Of a stretch of DNA of 55,661 nucleotides, positions 8,790 through 18,639 are shown in pieces; within the stretch, counting starts at the first letter, position 1, and every line of letters begins with the position of its first letter. Below the pieces are notes generated by a model. The model was given only the letters and a program-made list of their open reading frames with translations, was not told where the DNA came from and searched no databases. The stretch comes from an uncultured Pseudomonadota bacterium (GTDB lineage: Bacteria > Pseudomonadota > Alphaproteobacteria > RF32 > CAG-239): positions 1 to 55,661 of the forward strand of contig CASFJS010000007.1 in NCBI GenBank assembly GCA_949295085.1, given 5' to 3'. The translations under genes and the position numbers were made by a program.

Positions 8790-11700
8790 TTATTCGGCTG
8801 TTTTGCCCTTGCCGGAAAGTTTTTGGTATATGGTCTCAAACAACACATACAAAAGCGGAATAACCAGCAAGCCCAACGCCGTTCCCACCAGCATACCGTA
8901 GAACACCGGCACGCCGATGGCCACACGGCTGGCGGCACCGGCACCGGTGGCGATAATCATCGGGAACACACCCAAAATGAAAGTAAACGCCGTCATCAAA
9001 ACCGCGCGGAACCTTTCTTTTGTGCCAATCATTGCCGACCTGACCAGAGTGGCGCCTTTCTCATGTTCTTCTTTGGCAAACTCGACGATCAAAATGGCGT
9101 TTTTACTGGCCAGACCGACCAACAGGATTAACCCCAACTGGGCGTAAATACTCAACGGCAGGCCGGTGATAAACAACCCGACCAGAGCGCCGAGCATGGC
9201 CACGGCAACAGACGTCAACACCGGCAGCGGCGTAATCCAGCTTTCGTACTGGGCGACCAGGAACAAATAGCCGAACAAAATCGCCAGAGCAATCAGGTAA
9301 CCGATCTGCCCCTGAGAACTTTTTTCCTGATAGCTGATGCCTGACCACTCGTAGCCAAAGCCATCCGGCATATCCTGCGCCAGTTTTTCAACCGCTGCCA
9401 TGGCCTCACCGGTACTGACCGCCGGATTTTGCACCGCGGTAATGGTGGCCGACGGATATTGGTTGTAGCGGGTTACCACGCGCGGCGACAAAACCTTGCT
9501 CAGCGAAACAACGCTGCCGAGCGGAACCATATCGCCGTTTTGGCTCTGGACATGGAGGTCTTTAATCGATTCAATATCCTTACGATTTTTCCAATCGGCC
9601 TGCACCATAACCTTGTTAACCTGCGTACCGAAGTTGACGTCGTTAATATAAGCCGATCCCAGATAGTACTGCAGGGTGGAGAAAATGCTGCCGACGCCGA
9701 CTTTCAAAGCCTCGGCCTTGACACGGTCGATATCCACATAAACGTTCGGCGTTTTGGCCGTATAGGTTGTATAGGCATAGGAAACCTCGGGCAGGCGGTT
9801 CATCTTGCTCAAGAAAGACAGCAAGGCCGCCTCAATAGCCTGCGGGTCATCCGTATTCAACGACTGCAGGCGGAAATCCATACCGCCGCTCATACCCAGC
9901 CCCATAATGGCCGGCGGTTCAAACATTTGCACTTCGGCCTCCGTATATTCGCCGATTTTGGCACGCAGACGGTTCATAATATTGGTCGAGTACAGTTCAT
10001 CGCCTTTGCGCTGATTCCACGGTTTCAGGGTGGCAATCATCATGGCAACGTTTTCACCGGTACCGCCGATCATACTGACACCGTTAATAACCATCACGGC
10101 GTCAACACCGGGTTCTTCCATCACAATCGGCAAAATCTTTTTGGTAAACGCCGTGGTACGCTCACGCGAAGCGCCTTCGGGCAGCTGGATGTTGCCCATG
10201 ATAACGCCTTGGTCTTCCGACGGGATAAACGACGTCTGGCTGATGTTTAAGATACCGGCAATGACAATCAGCGCCAGACCGTAAACCACCGCAACAACAC
10301 CAATCTTGCGGCCAAAGATGCCGACAATGCCGGTATAGGTATCGCGCGCCTTACCTACGGCCTGATTAAACCAGAACAGAGGACCGTGCTCAAACGGCTT
10401 TAGCGGACGCAGCAATGTTGCGCACAATGCCGGCGACAACGTCAACGCATTTAACGCCGAGAATGCAACAGACACCGAAATCGACACCGCAAATTGCTGA
10501 TAAATCTTGCCGGTGATGCCCCCCATAAAGCCGACCGGAACGAAAATTGCCAACAGCACCAAAGTTGTTGCGACAACGGCGCCGGAAATCTGTTCCATGG
10601 CTTTAATCGTGGCTTCTTTCGGCGAAAGATTTTCTTCCGCCATCAGGAACAAAACACGCTCCACCACCACGATGGCGTCGTCCACCACCAGACCAATCGC
10701 CAGAACCAGACCAAACAAGGTTAACATATTCAGGCTGTAACCGCAAACCAGCATCACGGCAAAGGTTGCCAACAACGATACCGGAATGGTCAACAACGGA
10801 ATAAGAGTTGAACGCCAGTCTTGCAAGAAGACATAACAAACCAAAATAACCAGCCCAAAGGTAAAGAACAAGGTCAAGACCACTTCCTCAATTGAAGCGC
10901 TGATGTATTCGGTCGAATCGTAACCGATCAGATAGTCAACACCCTCGGGAAAATTGGCTTTTAGTCTTTCCAACTCCGTTTTCAGGTTTTTCATGGCGTC
11001 CAGAGCATTGGCTCCGGTCAACTGGTTGATGGCGATGGCCACGTTGGGCACGCCGTTATAAGTTGAGGCCGCACGATATGATTCCTCGCCGATTTCAATG
11101 CGGGCAATGTCTTTCAAGCGAACCATGCCGCCTTCTTCCGCGGTACGGACGATAATATTTTCAAAATCTGCAACCTCGTTGACACGGCCCTGAGTCTGCA
11201 AGGCATACACCATCTGTTGTTTGCCGTCGCCGGGCATGGCGCCGACCTTGCCCAACGATGGCTGGTAGTTTTGCCCCTCGATGGCCGAAACAATGGTTTC
11301 AATCGGGATATTCAACGCGGCAATCTTATCGGCATCAAGCCAGACACGCATGCTCAGGCTGGCGGAGTAAACATTAACTTCACCGACGCCGTCGACACGC
11401 GACAGGCTGTTCTTCATATTGTTTTGCACATAGTCCGAAAGCTCGTTGTTGGTTAAGCTGTTGTCCGGTGAAAAGACCGAAACAAAGCCCAAAATATTGG
11501 ACGAACGGCTGCGCACCGTTAAACCCTGACGTTGCACTTCGGTCGGCAACATTGATGTTGCCTGCTGGATACGGTTCTGCACCTTGACCTGCGCCATATC
11601 GGAATCGGTCCCGACCTTAAAGGTAATGGTCAACTGATAAGATGAGTCTTCCGAAGATGAAGACATATAAATCATATCTTCCACGCCGTTAATCTGCTCT

Positions 11701-11900
11701 TCCAGCGGAATACCGACCGTACGCGCAACAACCTCGGCCGAGGCACCCGGATAAGTTGCCGAGACAACGATTTCCGGCGGCGTGATTTCCGGATACAGGG
11801 CAATCGGCAGTGAGAAGACCGAAATCAACCCGGCGATGGACAACACGATGGATATGACCATCGCGAAGCGCGGGCGCTCAATAAAAATTCTTGAAAACAT
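8790..11900 (-). CDS. acrB: RND multidrug efflux transporter, inner-membrane subunit (AcrB/MexB, HAE1 family)
   Basis: This proton-driven drug exporter of the inner membrane works as a trimer with a periplasmic adaptor and an outer-membrane channel. The 1036 residues match the usual AcrB length. The N terminus MFSRIFIERPRFAMVISIVL is the classic HAE1 start. Family blocks include the porter-domain sequence ATYPGASAEVV, the proton-relay motif VVDDAIVVVER (Asp pair near residues 405-407), GGITGKIYQQFAVS, and the late block LVGLASKNAILIVEFA. Twelve transmembrane helices are expected. The gene lies 2 nt after acrA in one operon. No tolC-like gene is in the window, so the channel must be encoded elsewhere. 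Its last 101 nt also occur, decayed, at 2506-2606. Confidence 0.96.
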   Translation of the reverse strand: MFSRIFIERPRFAMVISIVLSIAGLISVFSLPIALYPEITPPEIVVSATYPGASAEVVARTVGIPLEEQINGVEDMIYMSSSSEDSSYQLTITFKVGTDSDMAQVKVQNRIQQATSMLPTEVQRQGLTVRSRSSNILGFVSVFSPDNSLTNNELSDYVQNNMKNSLSRVDGVGEVNVYSASLSMRVWLDADKIAALNIPIETIVSAIEGQNYQPSLGKVGAMPGDGKQQMVYALQTQGRVNEVADFENIIVRTAEEGGMVRLKDIARIEIGEESYRAASTYNGVPNVAIAINQLTGANALDAMKNLKTELERLKANFPEGVDYLIGYDSTEYISASIEEVVLTLFFTFGLVILVCYVFLQDWRSTLIPLLTIPVSLLATFAVMLVCGYSLNMLTLFGLVLAIGLVVDDAIVVVERVLFLMAEENLSPKEATIKAMEQISGAVVATTLVLLAIFVPVGFMGGITGKIYQQFAVSISVSVAFSALNALTLSPALCATLLRPLKPFEHGPLFWFNQAVGKARDTYTGIVGIFGRKIGVVAVVYGLALIVIAGILNISQTSFIPSEDQGVIMGNIQLPEGASRERTTAFTKKILPIVMEEPGVDAVMVINGVSMIGGTGENVAMMIATLKPWNQRKGDELYSTNIMNRLRAKIGEYTEAEVQMFEPPAIMGLGMSGGMDFRLQSLNTDDPQAIEAALLSFLSKMNRLPEVSYAYTTYTAKTPNVYVDIDRVKAEALKVGVGSIFSTLQYYLGSAYINDVNFGTQVNKVMVQADWKNRKDIESIKDLHVQSQNGDMVPLGSVVSLSKVLSPRVVTRYNQYPSATITAVQNPAVSTGEAMAAVEKLAQDMPDGFGYEWSGISYQEKSSQGQIGYLIALAILFGYLFLVAQYESWITPLPVLTSVAVAMLGALVGLFITGLPLSIYAQLGLILLVGLASKNAILIVEFAKEEHEKGATLVRSAMIGTKERFRAVLMTAFTFILGVFPMIIATGAGAASRVAIGVPVFYGMLVGTALGLLVIPLLYVLFETIYQKLSGKGKTAE
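8811..8911 (-). repeat. Direct repeat, partner of 2506-2606
   Basis: This 101-nt stretch of the acrB 3' end recurs in the same orientation at 2506-2606 with about 8 substitutions and no gaps (counted by eye). The two copies are 6305 bp apart and bracket exactly one gene, the cysteine-rich 1985-residue protein. Confidence 0.8.
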
Positions 11901-11902
11901 AT

Positions 11903-13060
11903 TTATTTGGCCTCCTCAGTTATGTTGGACACCAGGCTGGCCCGAACCGTCGCACCGTCAGTTACCTTTTGCAGACCGCTGACGATAACTTTTTCGTGTC
12001 CTTCAAGACCGGACAAGACAATCTGCCTGTCATTAAACATACCGTCAAGCTGGACACGCTGCTCGGTAACCTTGCCCTCGGCATCAACCGTGTAAACATA
12101 AGCGCCGTTGGCATCCTGCATGACCGCCGCCGGATTGATAATCACCGCCGGCGTTTCTTTGGCCGATGACAAAATAACGTTGACGTAAGCACCGGCAATC
12201 AAATCGCGCTTGGCATTGGCGTATTCCAGATAAACCGGCAGCGTTGCGGTGTTGATGTTAATCTCGTTGTTGACAAAGAACGATGTCATATTTTCATTCA
12301 AAATTGAACCGTCCGGCATCAAAAGACGTGTTTTTAAGCCGCTGGTATCAAAATCGCGAAACATGTGGGCATCTTTATCCGGAACCGAAAAGGCAATCCG
12401 AATCGGCGAAACCTGAATGATACGCGCCAGCGTCTGGCTGTTGGAGCTGACATAGTTGCCCTCGGTGATTTCGGCCTTGCCGATTAAGCCGGTAAACGGG
12501 GCTTTAATCTCGGTATGTTCCATATCGATTTTGGCCAGTTCCAAATTGGCTTCGGCCTGAGAAACGGCGGCTTTGGCCTGCAGGTAGGCGCTTTCGGCCG
12601 TATCAAGGGTGGATTTGGAAGCATATTGCTGGCTGCTCAAGGCCTTTTGGCGCTTGTAGTCACGCTCGGTTTTGACCAAATTGGCTTTGGCACTGGCCAA
12701 AGCCGCCTGAGCCAGATCAACATTGGCAATGTAGCGATCCTGTTCAATGACAAATAAAATATCGCCCTCTTTGACGACAGAACCCTCCCGAAACAGCACT
12801 TTGTCGACATAACCGGAAACCTGCGGAATCAAATCGACACTTTTAATCGCCTCAACCTCGGCAATATATTTCTTTTGCGGCGAAACATCCGTCTTGATAA
12901 CTTCCTCAACCAAAACATGAGGCATGCCGCCTGCCATTCCGGCCATTCCGGCAGCCTGCGGTGTTAATTTGGCTTTTAGGTACCAGCCTAAGCTGATGCA
13001 AAAAAGAATAATCAAAAAGTTTAGGACTATTTTGCTTTTTTGTACTTTAACGACCTGCAT
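11903..13060 (-). CDS. acrA: RND efflux periplasmic adaptor (membrane fusion protein)
   Basis: The 385-residue AcrA/MexA-type adaptor bridges the RND pump to an outer-membrane channel. An N-terminal transmembrane anchor (KIVLNFLIILFCISLGWYL) replaces the usual lipobox cysteine. A Gly/Met-rich linker follows (GMAGMAGGMP), then the lipoyl half-motif (VDLIPQVSGYVDKVLFREG) and a long coiled-coil hairpin with many Ala, Lys and Gln. The second lipoyl half is IKAPFTGLIGKAEITEG, followed by beta-barrel and membrane-proximal domains. The ATG follows the tetR stop directly (TAAAATG), with a GGAG site inside the end of tetR, so the genes are likely translationally coupled. The adaptor precedes acrB by 2 nt. 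Confidence 0.95.
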   Translation of the reverse strand: MQVVKVQKSKIVLNFLIILFCISLGWYLKAKLTPQAAGMAGMAGGMPHVLVEEVIKTDVSPQKKYIAEVEAIKSVDLIPQVSGYVDKVLFREGSVVKEGDILFVIEQDRYIANVDLAQAALASAKANLVKTERDYKRQKALSSQQYASKSTLDTAESAYLQAKAAVSQAEANLELAKIDMEHTEIKAPFTGLIGKAEITEGNYVSSNSQTLARIIQVSPIRIAFSVPDKDAHMFRDFDTSGLKTRLLMPDGSILNENMTSFFVNNEININTATLPVYLEYANAKRDLIAGAYVNVILSSAKETPAVIINPAAVMQDANGAYVYTVDAEGKVTEQRVQLDGMFNDRQIVLSGLEGHEKVIVSGLQKVTDGATVRASLVSNITEEAK

Positions 13061-13061
13061 T

Positions 13062-13679
13062 TTATTTTTTCTCCACCTTCACACTATTAATTACCATATC
13101 AAAACTTTTGCCTATCATTTCCGAGAGGCTTTCTTTGGCTTGATAACCGGCAATATATTTGCCTAAAACACCCTTCCACAAACTGACCAGAACATCTCGC
13201 AACAGCGGAATATCAACATCTTCTTTTATTTCGCCCTGTTTTTGCATCTTTTGCAAGGCTTCGCACAGTATTTTTTCGGGCAGCTCTACCAGCTCTCCAA
13301 TCTCCGGCCAAACTTTGGCAAGCACCGCCTCAGACCACTCCATGCGGTAGATCATAAAAAACACAAAGCGGCGGTAATCGGCATCATGTTCAATGTTTTT
13401 TGAACGACTGACCACAGCCTGCCGAAGCTCCGCCAGATTGTCCAAGCTGACAACCGGCGTCACTCTGCGGTGATCGGATATTTTTTGCTGTATTAACGCG
13501 GCAATCAAATCCGTTTTATTGCGAAAATGCCAATAAACCGCCCCTTTAGTGAGATTTATGCGCTTGGCTATCTCATCAAACGTGGCACGGGCAAAACCTT
13601 TTTCATAAAAAGTCTGCAATGCCGAATCGAGAATCGCCTGTCGGGTCTGCTCAGCATCTTCTTTGGTTTTTCTAGCCAT
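13062..13679 (-). CDS. acrR: TetR/AcrR-family repressor of the efflux operon
   Basis: This 205-residue protein has the N-terminal TetR helix-turn-helix (ILDSALQTFYEKGFARATFD, EIAKRINLTKGAVYWHF) and a C-terminal ligand-binding domain of AcrR/TtgR type. It is the first gene of tetR-acrA-acrB, not divergent as in E. coli, so it would repress itself together with the pump. A perfect inverted repeat upstream, overlapping the likely -10, fits as its operator. Inducers are unknown but are probably hydrophobic compounds, as in the family. Confidence 0.93.
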   Translation of the reverse strand: MARKTKEDAEQTRQAILDSALQTFYEKGFARATFDEIAKRINLTKGAVYWHFRNKTDLIAALIQQKISDHRRVTPVVSLDNLAELRQAVVSRSKNIEHDADYRRFVFFMIYRMEWSEAVLAKVWPEIGELVELPEKILCEALQKMQKQGEIKEDVDIPLLRDVLVSLWKGVLGKYIAGYQAKESLSEMIGKSFDMVINSVKVEKK

Positions 13680-13705
13680 TTTTAAATTCCATAATTAAAA
13701 CACAC

Positions 13706-13751
13706 GTATACATTCACGGAGTATGTATACATAGAATTAGTTAAAAATCAA
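13706..13751 (-). promoter_or_regulatory. Promoter and TetR-family operator of the acr operon
   Basis: GTATACAT (13706-13713) and ATGTATAC (13723-13730) form a perfect 8-bp inverted repeat with a 9-nt spacer. On the minus strand a candidate -35 TTGATT (13751-13746) is 16 nt from TATACA (13729-13724), so the operator covers the -10. The layout fits an autorepressed tetR-acrAB unit. Confidence 0.7.
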
Positions 13752-13784
13752 TAACTTTTTTTCAAAAAAAAATATGGGTTGGGA

Positions 13785-14423
13785 TTATTTTGCCAGTGTT
13801 GCCAATGCGGTAACAATATCCGGAAAAGATTGATCAATGAAGGAATATTTTTTTGTCGGCTCAGGGCTGATTAAAACCGTGGCCAGACCGACACTTTTGG
13901 CCGCGCACAAATTGTCCGGATTATCTTCAAACAAAAGGCAGTCTCGGGCCTTGAGATTGTACCGGCGCAAAAAATTGACAAAGCACTGCGAATCGTGCTT
14001 AAAAACGTAGTTCATGGCGTGACCGTCGAAAATATCTTCAAAACTATCCTCATCAACGTTGATTGCTTTCAGGACATCATGCACATGTTTTATGATGCTG
14101 TCGGTGATGATAAATTTGCGTTGCGGCAGTTTTTTAAGCAGCTCATTTAACTTTTTATTGCGCGGTAAAAAGCTCACATCAACATCGCAGATAAAATTCA
14201 TGAATTCTTTTTTGGAAAACGGAAATTCTTTATCCAAAGCCTCAACATCGTACGGATAACGCTGTCTTATGTCCTTAATCAGACGGATTGCTTCCGCCTC
14301 GTTAAGATGCAATTTACACTTAAAAAAATCTCTGACTTTGGCATCAACTGCATCCTCAACCCGATTACCGGCATAATACAAGGTGTTGTCCAAATCAAAA
14401 ACCAAAACCTGATTGTTCATCAT
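13785..14423 (-). CDS. HAD-superfamily hydrolase, pyrimidine 5'-nucleotidase-like
   Basis: This is a 212-residue HAD phosphatase. Motif I is FDLDNTLY (residues ~9-16, nucleophile Asp and catalytic Asp). An alpha-helical cap follows, then motif II in the ITDS region and motif IV in CLLFEDNPDN. The YYAGNRVEDAVDAKVRDFF layout is close to the yeast SDT1 / bacterial pyrimidine 5'-nucleotidase group, which releases phosphate from UMP or CMP. Sugar-phosphate activity cannot be excluded, because the gene is the last member of the glycogen operon and overlaps malQ by 4 nt (ATGA). Confidence 0.8.
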   Translation of the reverse strand: MMNNQVLVFDLDNTLYYAGNRVEDAVDAKVRDFFKCKLHLNEAEAIRLIKDIRQRYPYDVEALDKEFPFSKKEFMNFICDVDVSFLPRNKKLNELLKKLPQRKFIITDSIIKHVHDVLKAINVDEDSFEDIFDGHAMNYVFKHDSQCFVNFLRRYNLKARDCLLFEDNPDNLCAAKSVGLATVLISPEPTKKYSFIDQSFPDIVTALATLAK

Positions 14424-16543
14424 CGTTCCTTACGGATTGCCGCAACACAACGGATATAAGCGCTGTCATTTGCTAAATCTTCAAGATTTACCGGAAGTTT
14501 GTGACGCCAGTTGGGATGTTTGTCGCGATCGGTGCCGGGCAGGTTTTGTCTGGTTTCGACATGCAGAATATCCTCAAGCTGCGCCAAAAATACCGGTGAG
14601 GATGTTTGAGACATAAATCTTTCAACAGCTTCTTCAATACCTTCGGGATATTTTTCGCCAAAAAGATAATCGCCGCTACGCGGTTTATCGGCCGGCCAAA
14701 CGCCGGCTCTATCCAATACTGCCAAAAGGCGCCCCCGATCGGCTTCTCTCTGATGATAGGCTGCGTCCCGCCCGATAGCGTTTTTTATAATCCCGACCGA
14801 AAAATTAAGCGCTATGTCATAACCAAACCACCACATTTTCAGCGGCGCCATATCATGCGTCCCGACTGAGGTAAAGGCATTCTGCGAGTATTGTTCCGGC
14901 GCCTTAAAATCGCCGGCACCGAAATCCCAACGTTCGGCCCATAAGACACTTAGCGCATAAATACCGCGGGATTGTATTGTCTCGATAAAACCCGGCGGCA
15001 CGTTGCCGATGCTTTCACCCACGATCATACATTTGTTGAGCCGGCTTTCCAGTGCAACAATGTTTAACATATCTTCAAAATTATAATAAATATACGTTCC
15101 CGAATCACAGGCATCCGGAATAACGTAAAGCCGCATCAGACTCATCACGTGGTCTATGCGCAAAGCGCCGGCATTTTGCATATTGGCACGCAAAATATCA
15201 ATAAAAGGCCGATATTGCCGCTCTTTCAACTCCTGGGGTAAAAATGTTCCCAAACCCCATTTCTGTCCGCCCGGAAAAAAAGCATCCGGCGGCGCACCGG
15301 TACCGGCATCTTTAACAAACAACCCCGGATTACTCCAATTTTCGGCACTGTCACGGCCAACCCCGACGGCCAGATCGGTATACAGTCCTATTCGCAAACC
15401 GCGGGCATCTGTTTCGTCTTTTACCCCGGCCAATTGCCGTGCCGCCTCAAACTGCAAAAACTTAAAAAACTCAATTCTTTCTTTATTCTGCTCCGCAAAA
15501 CGGCGTATTCCGGAAGATGTCGGTGTCCGATATTCCTTAGGCCATGCCGGCCAACCGCCCCAGATCGTTTGCGTCTGTTGTTCGTAAAGGGTCTGAAATA
15601 CCGCCAGACATTGCAAACTTTCGCCGTTGTTGCGACAAAATTGCTCATAGGCCTTTCGACGCGTGATATCTTTACCGGACAGAAAACGAGAAAAGCATTT
15701 TTCTAACATTTGTATTTTTAAGGTATATACGTCCGTGTAACGGATTAATTCCGATGCCCGCAATTCTTTTATTCTGTTCTCAAACGGCAGCATATCGTCC
15801 GGCATAAATTCCGGTACGGATTCAATATCAATGTAAATCGGATTGAGATATTGTCTGGAAATTGAAGCATACGGGCTGGCTTCTTCCGGATAATCGTGGC
15901 TTAGAATGTTTAAGGGATTCAATCCGATGATGTCGGCGCCTGATTTTTGACACAGTTTTACAAAATTTTTCAAGTCGGTAAAATCACCAACGCCCCAATT
16001 ACGATTGCTCTTTACCGAATAAAGCTGCAGTGCAAATCCCCATAATTTTTTTTCATCCGGCAGAGCCTTATAACATTGTTCCGGCGCAACAGCCAGGCGG
16101 GTTTTGTACTCTTTGGTGCCAACAATCGCCGTTAAATCATAATAACCGATATCCAACGGCGTCGTAATTCTTAAATCCTCTTTATAAAGACGACCGTTAC
16201 TTACGGCATTGCAGCAATATTCATAATTCAAGTCGTGATTATTGCCGGCGGAATCCTGAACCCTGAGAGAAATTGCCGATAAATCGGCCGCGGCAATATC
16301 GATGATTATATTGTTTTGCCGGCAGACGTACATCGGCTGCAACACGGTTTGCCAACGGCGTTTTTCTAGTCGCTTTATCGAATCGGAAATTTCGGCATCC
16401 GTGTCGGCGGCATAGCCAAAAGCTTTTATGAGAAAACGCACCACTTTTTCGTCTGCCGCATAATCCTGCCGTTTAAGTCCGGCATCGGAAAACGAAACGA
16501 TAATACCCAATGCCTCGGCCAATTTTTGCAAATTTTCGTTCAT
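14420..16543 (-). CDS. malQ: 4-alpha-glucanotransferase (amylomaltase)
   Basis: A GH77 disproportionating enzyme of 707 residues that transfers 1,4-glucan segments and releases glucose during glycogen or maltodextrin turnover. Visible catalytic blocks are ALRIDHVMSLMRLY (nucleophile Asp near residue 462), IVGESIGNVP (acid/base Glu near 507) and SVGTHDMAPLKMWW (Asp near 560). WGVGDFTDLKNFV and GLNPL are typical N-terminal GH77 blocks. The long N-terminal extension matches the E. coli-type MalQ. It lies 9 nt after glgX in the same operon. Confidence 0.95.
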   Translation of the reverse strand: MNENLQKLAEALGIIVSFSDAGLKRQDYAADEKVVRFLIKAFGYAADTDAEISDSIKRLEKRRWQTVLQPMYVCRQNNIIIDIAAADLSAISLRVQDSAGNNHDLNYEYCCNAVSNGRLYKEDLRITTPLDIGYYDLTAIVGTKEYKTRLAVAPEQCYKALPDEKKLWGFALQLYSVKSNRNWGVGDFTDLKNFVKLCQKSGADIIGLNPLNILSHDYPEEASPYASISRQYLNPIYIDIESVPEFMPDDMLPFENRIKELRASELIRYTDVYTLKIQMLEKCFSRFLSGKDITRRKAYEQFCRNNGESLQCLAVFQTLYEQQTQTIWGGWPAWPKEYRTPTSSGIRRFAEQNKERIEFFKFLQFEAARQLAGVKDETDARGLRIGLYTDLAVGVGRDSAENWSNPGLFVKDAGTGAPPDAFFPGGQKWGLGTFLPQELKERQYRPFIDILRANMQNAGALRIDHVMSLMRLYVIPDACDSGTYIYYNFEDMLNIVALESRLNKCMIVGESIGNVPPGFIETIQSRGIYALSVLWAERWDFGAGDFKAPEQYSQNAFTSVGTHDMAPLKMWWFGYDIALNFSVGIIKNAIGRDAAYHQREADRGRLLAVLDRAGVWPADKPRSGDYLFGEKYPEGIEEAVERFMSQTSSPVFLAQLEDILHVETRQNLPGTDRDKHPNWRHKLPVNLEDLANDSAYIRCVAAIRKER

Positions 16544-16552
16544 ATAAATTTC

Positions 16553-18631
16553 CTATTTTATCTCAAAAGCCAGAACACTCCATGCCGGAATTGTAACTGT
16601 TTTGTCACCGGATAATTTATCTTCATCGGCAAAACTTTCGGAAGTATCCAACAACAATGACCAATTTTTTTTGCCGGAGACCGGAGGCAATTTCCAATCT
16701 TTTTTACGGTAGTCCGCGTTAAAAATCACCAGAATAAATCCTTTGCCGTCTTTCACCAGATATGACAGTGAACGACGGTTGACATCGTGCCAATCAGTCT
16801 CCGTAAATTCCCGCCCCAACTCGGTATACCAGGCCAGATCTTTGCTGCCGGCATTATCGATGACCCTGCCGGTAAAAAACTGATTGCGATTAAATATTTT
16901 TAGCCTTTTACGTAACCGGATCAGCCGACGGACAAACGTTATCATCCGGCGCTGCTCGGCCGTAATGCCCTCCCAGGTTACCCAGGTTATGGCGTTATCC
17001 TGACAATAGGGATTGTTGTTGCCCATCTGGCTGCGCATAAATTCATCACCGAAAACCAGCATTGGTGTACCGAAAGAGAGTAACAGCGTTGCCAGCATGG
17101 AACGCGAACGGTCGCGGCGGTTTTTGATAATAACGGCATTGTTGCTTTCGCCCTCGTTTCCGGAATTCCAGCTCCAGTTGGCATCGGTACCGTCGCGGTT
17201 GTTTTCGCCGTTGGACATATTATGTTTGATGTTATAACTGACCAAATCATTCAGTGTAAAACCATCATGCGCGGTAATAAAATTGATGCTTGACGTAATG
17301 GCCCGGCCATTATGATTAAAAATCTCGCTGGAACCGGTCAGGCGGGAGGCCAATTCGGCAACCTGTCCGAGATCTCCTTTCCAAAAGCGGCGGATATTAT
17401 CACGGTATTTATCGTTCCATTCGGCCCAGCCGGGCAAAAAGCCGCCCAAGCGATAACCGCCGATGCCGATATCCCAGGGCTCGGCAATGAGCTTAACCCG
17501 CCGCAAGACATCATCCTGTGCCACGGCATACAAAAAACCGCTGTTTTGTTTGAACTCACCGCCACGCCGGCACAGGGTCGTTGCCAAATCAAAACGGAAC
17601 CCGTCAATGTGCATTTTTTTGACCCAGTAGCGCAGAGAATCCATCACCAGACGCAGGACATCCGGATTTTGCAGGTTTAAACTGGCTCCGCAGCCGGTGG
17701 TATCCATATAAAGGCGTTTGTTTTCCGGATTGAGAATGTAGTACGAGGCATTGTCTATGCCGCGATAACACAAAGTCGGTCCGAGATGGTTGCCCTCGCC
17801 GGTATGATTATAGACCACGTCCAAAATAACTTCGAGACCGTGGGCGTGATATTTTTTGATCATGTCGCGAATTTCGTTGATATCGCCGGTTGCAAGATAA
17901 GATTGCTCCGGCGCAAAAAAGCTAAAGCTCTCGTACCCCCAGTAGTTATCAATGATATACCCGCGTTTATGCCGGTTGCCGAAGAATGCGTGCACCGGCA
18001 AAAGTTCTACCGCCGTAATGCCGAGATGTTTCAGATAATTAACCGTCGAATCCTCGGTAAATCCGGCAAAAGTGCCGCGTTTGGAATCCGGCAAAAAGGG
18101 ACTGAGCTTGGTGGAGCCGCGCAAATGCGCTTCGTAAATAATACTTTCGCCCAGAGAATAGTTCGGGAATTGGTCTCCTTGCCAGTCATAAGCGTCGTCA
18201 TCCACAACCACCGACTTTGGTACATAGGGTGCGGAATCCAGCGTTGAAAAGGACAAATCTTTTTCCGGACTGTCAATATCGTAACCAAAAATAGCTTTAT
18301 TCCAAATTAACGTACCGACAAGTTTTTTGCCATAGGGATCAATCAATAATTTATGCGGATTAAAGCGCATACCCTCGGTCGGTTTGTACGGGCCGTAAAC
18401 ACGGTAGCCGTAAACCAAACCGGGGCCGGCCTCCGGTAAGTATATGTGCCAGATATTATTCGTGGCGGCAGATATGGTATGGCGCTCCAGTTCGGTTGAG
18501 CCACTCTCGTCAAAAATGCACAATTCAACCCTGGTCGCATGCGCCGAAAACAAGGCAAAATTGACACCCCGGCCGTCATAAAACGATCCAAGAGGAACCG
18601 GCGAACCGGGCAATGATTTGAATAGCGCCAT
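16553..18631 (-). CDS. glgX: Glycogen debranching enzyme (isoamylase type)
   Basis: A GH13 isoamylase/GlgX of 692 residues that hydrolyses alpha-1,6 branches left by glycogen phosphorylase. The N-terminal CBM48 domain (GVNFALFSAHATRVELCIFD) precedes the barrel. Catalytic blocks are DGFRFDLATTL (nucleophile Asp near 347), LIAEPWDIG (Glu near 380) and TAHDGFTLNDLVSY (Asp near 453). DVVYNHTGEG is GH13 region I. The start has a good TAGGAG site. It sits between glgB and malQ with gaps of 8-9 nt. Confidence 0.95.
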   Translation of the reverse strand: MALFKSLPGSPVPLGSFYDGRGVNFALFSAHATRVELCIFDESGSTELERHTISAATNNIWHIYLPEAGPGLVYGYRVYGPYKPTEGMRFNPHKLLIDPYGKKLVGTLIWNKAIFGYDIDSPEKDLSFSTLDSAPYVPKSVVVDDDAYDWQGDQFPNYSLGESIIYEAHLRGSTKLSPFLPDSKRGTFAGFTEDSTVNYLKHLGITAVELLPVHAFFGNRHKRGYIIDNYWGYESFSFFAPEQSYLATGDINEIRDMIKKYHAHGLEVILDVVYNHTGEGNHLGPTLCYRGIDNASYYILNPENKRLYMDTTGCGASLNLQNPDVLRLVMDSLRYWVKKMHIDGFRFDLATTLCRRGGEFKQNSGFLYAVAQDDVLRRVKLIAEPWDIGIGGYRLGGFLPGWAEWNDKYRDNIRRFWKGDLGQVAELASRLTGSSEIFNHNGRAITSSINFITAHDGFTLNDLVSYNIKHNMSNGENNRDGTDANWSWNSGNEGESNNAVIIKNRRDRSRSMLATLLLSFGTPMLVFGDEFMRSQMGNNNPYCQDNAITWVTWEGITAEQRRMITFVRRLIRLRKRLKIFNRNQFFTGRVIDNAGSKDLAWYTELGREFTETDWHDVNRRSLSYLVKDGKGFILVIFNADYRKKDWKLPPVSGKKNWSLLLDTSESFADEDKLSGDKTVTIPAWSVLAFEIK

Positions 18632-18639
18632 ACATTCTC

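Noticed and set aside
9429..10250. 273-residue plus-strand ORF inside acrB
   Set aside because: Antisense shadow of a strongly conserved gene, with no ribosome site and His/Arg/Gln-rich composition typical of shadow frames.
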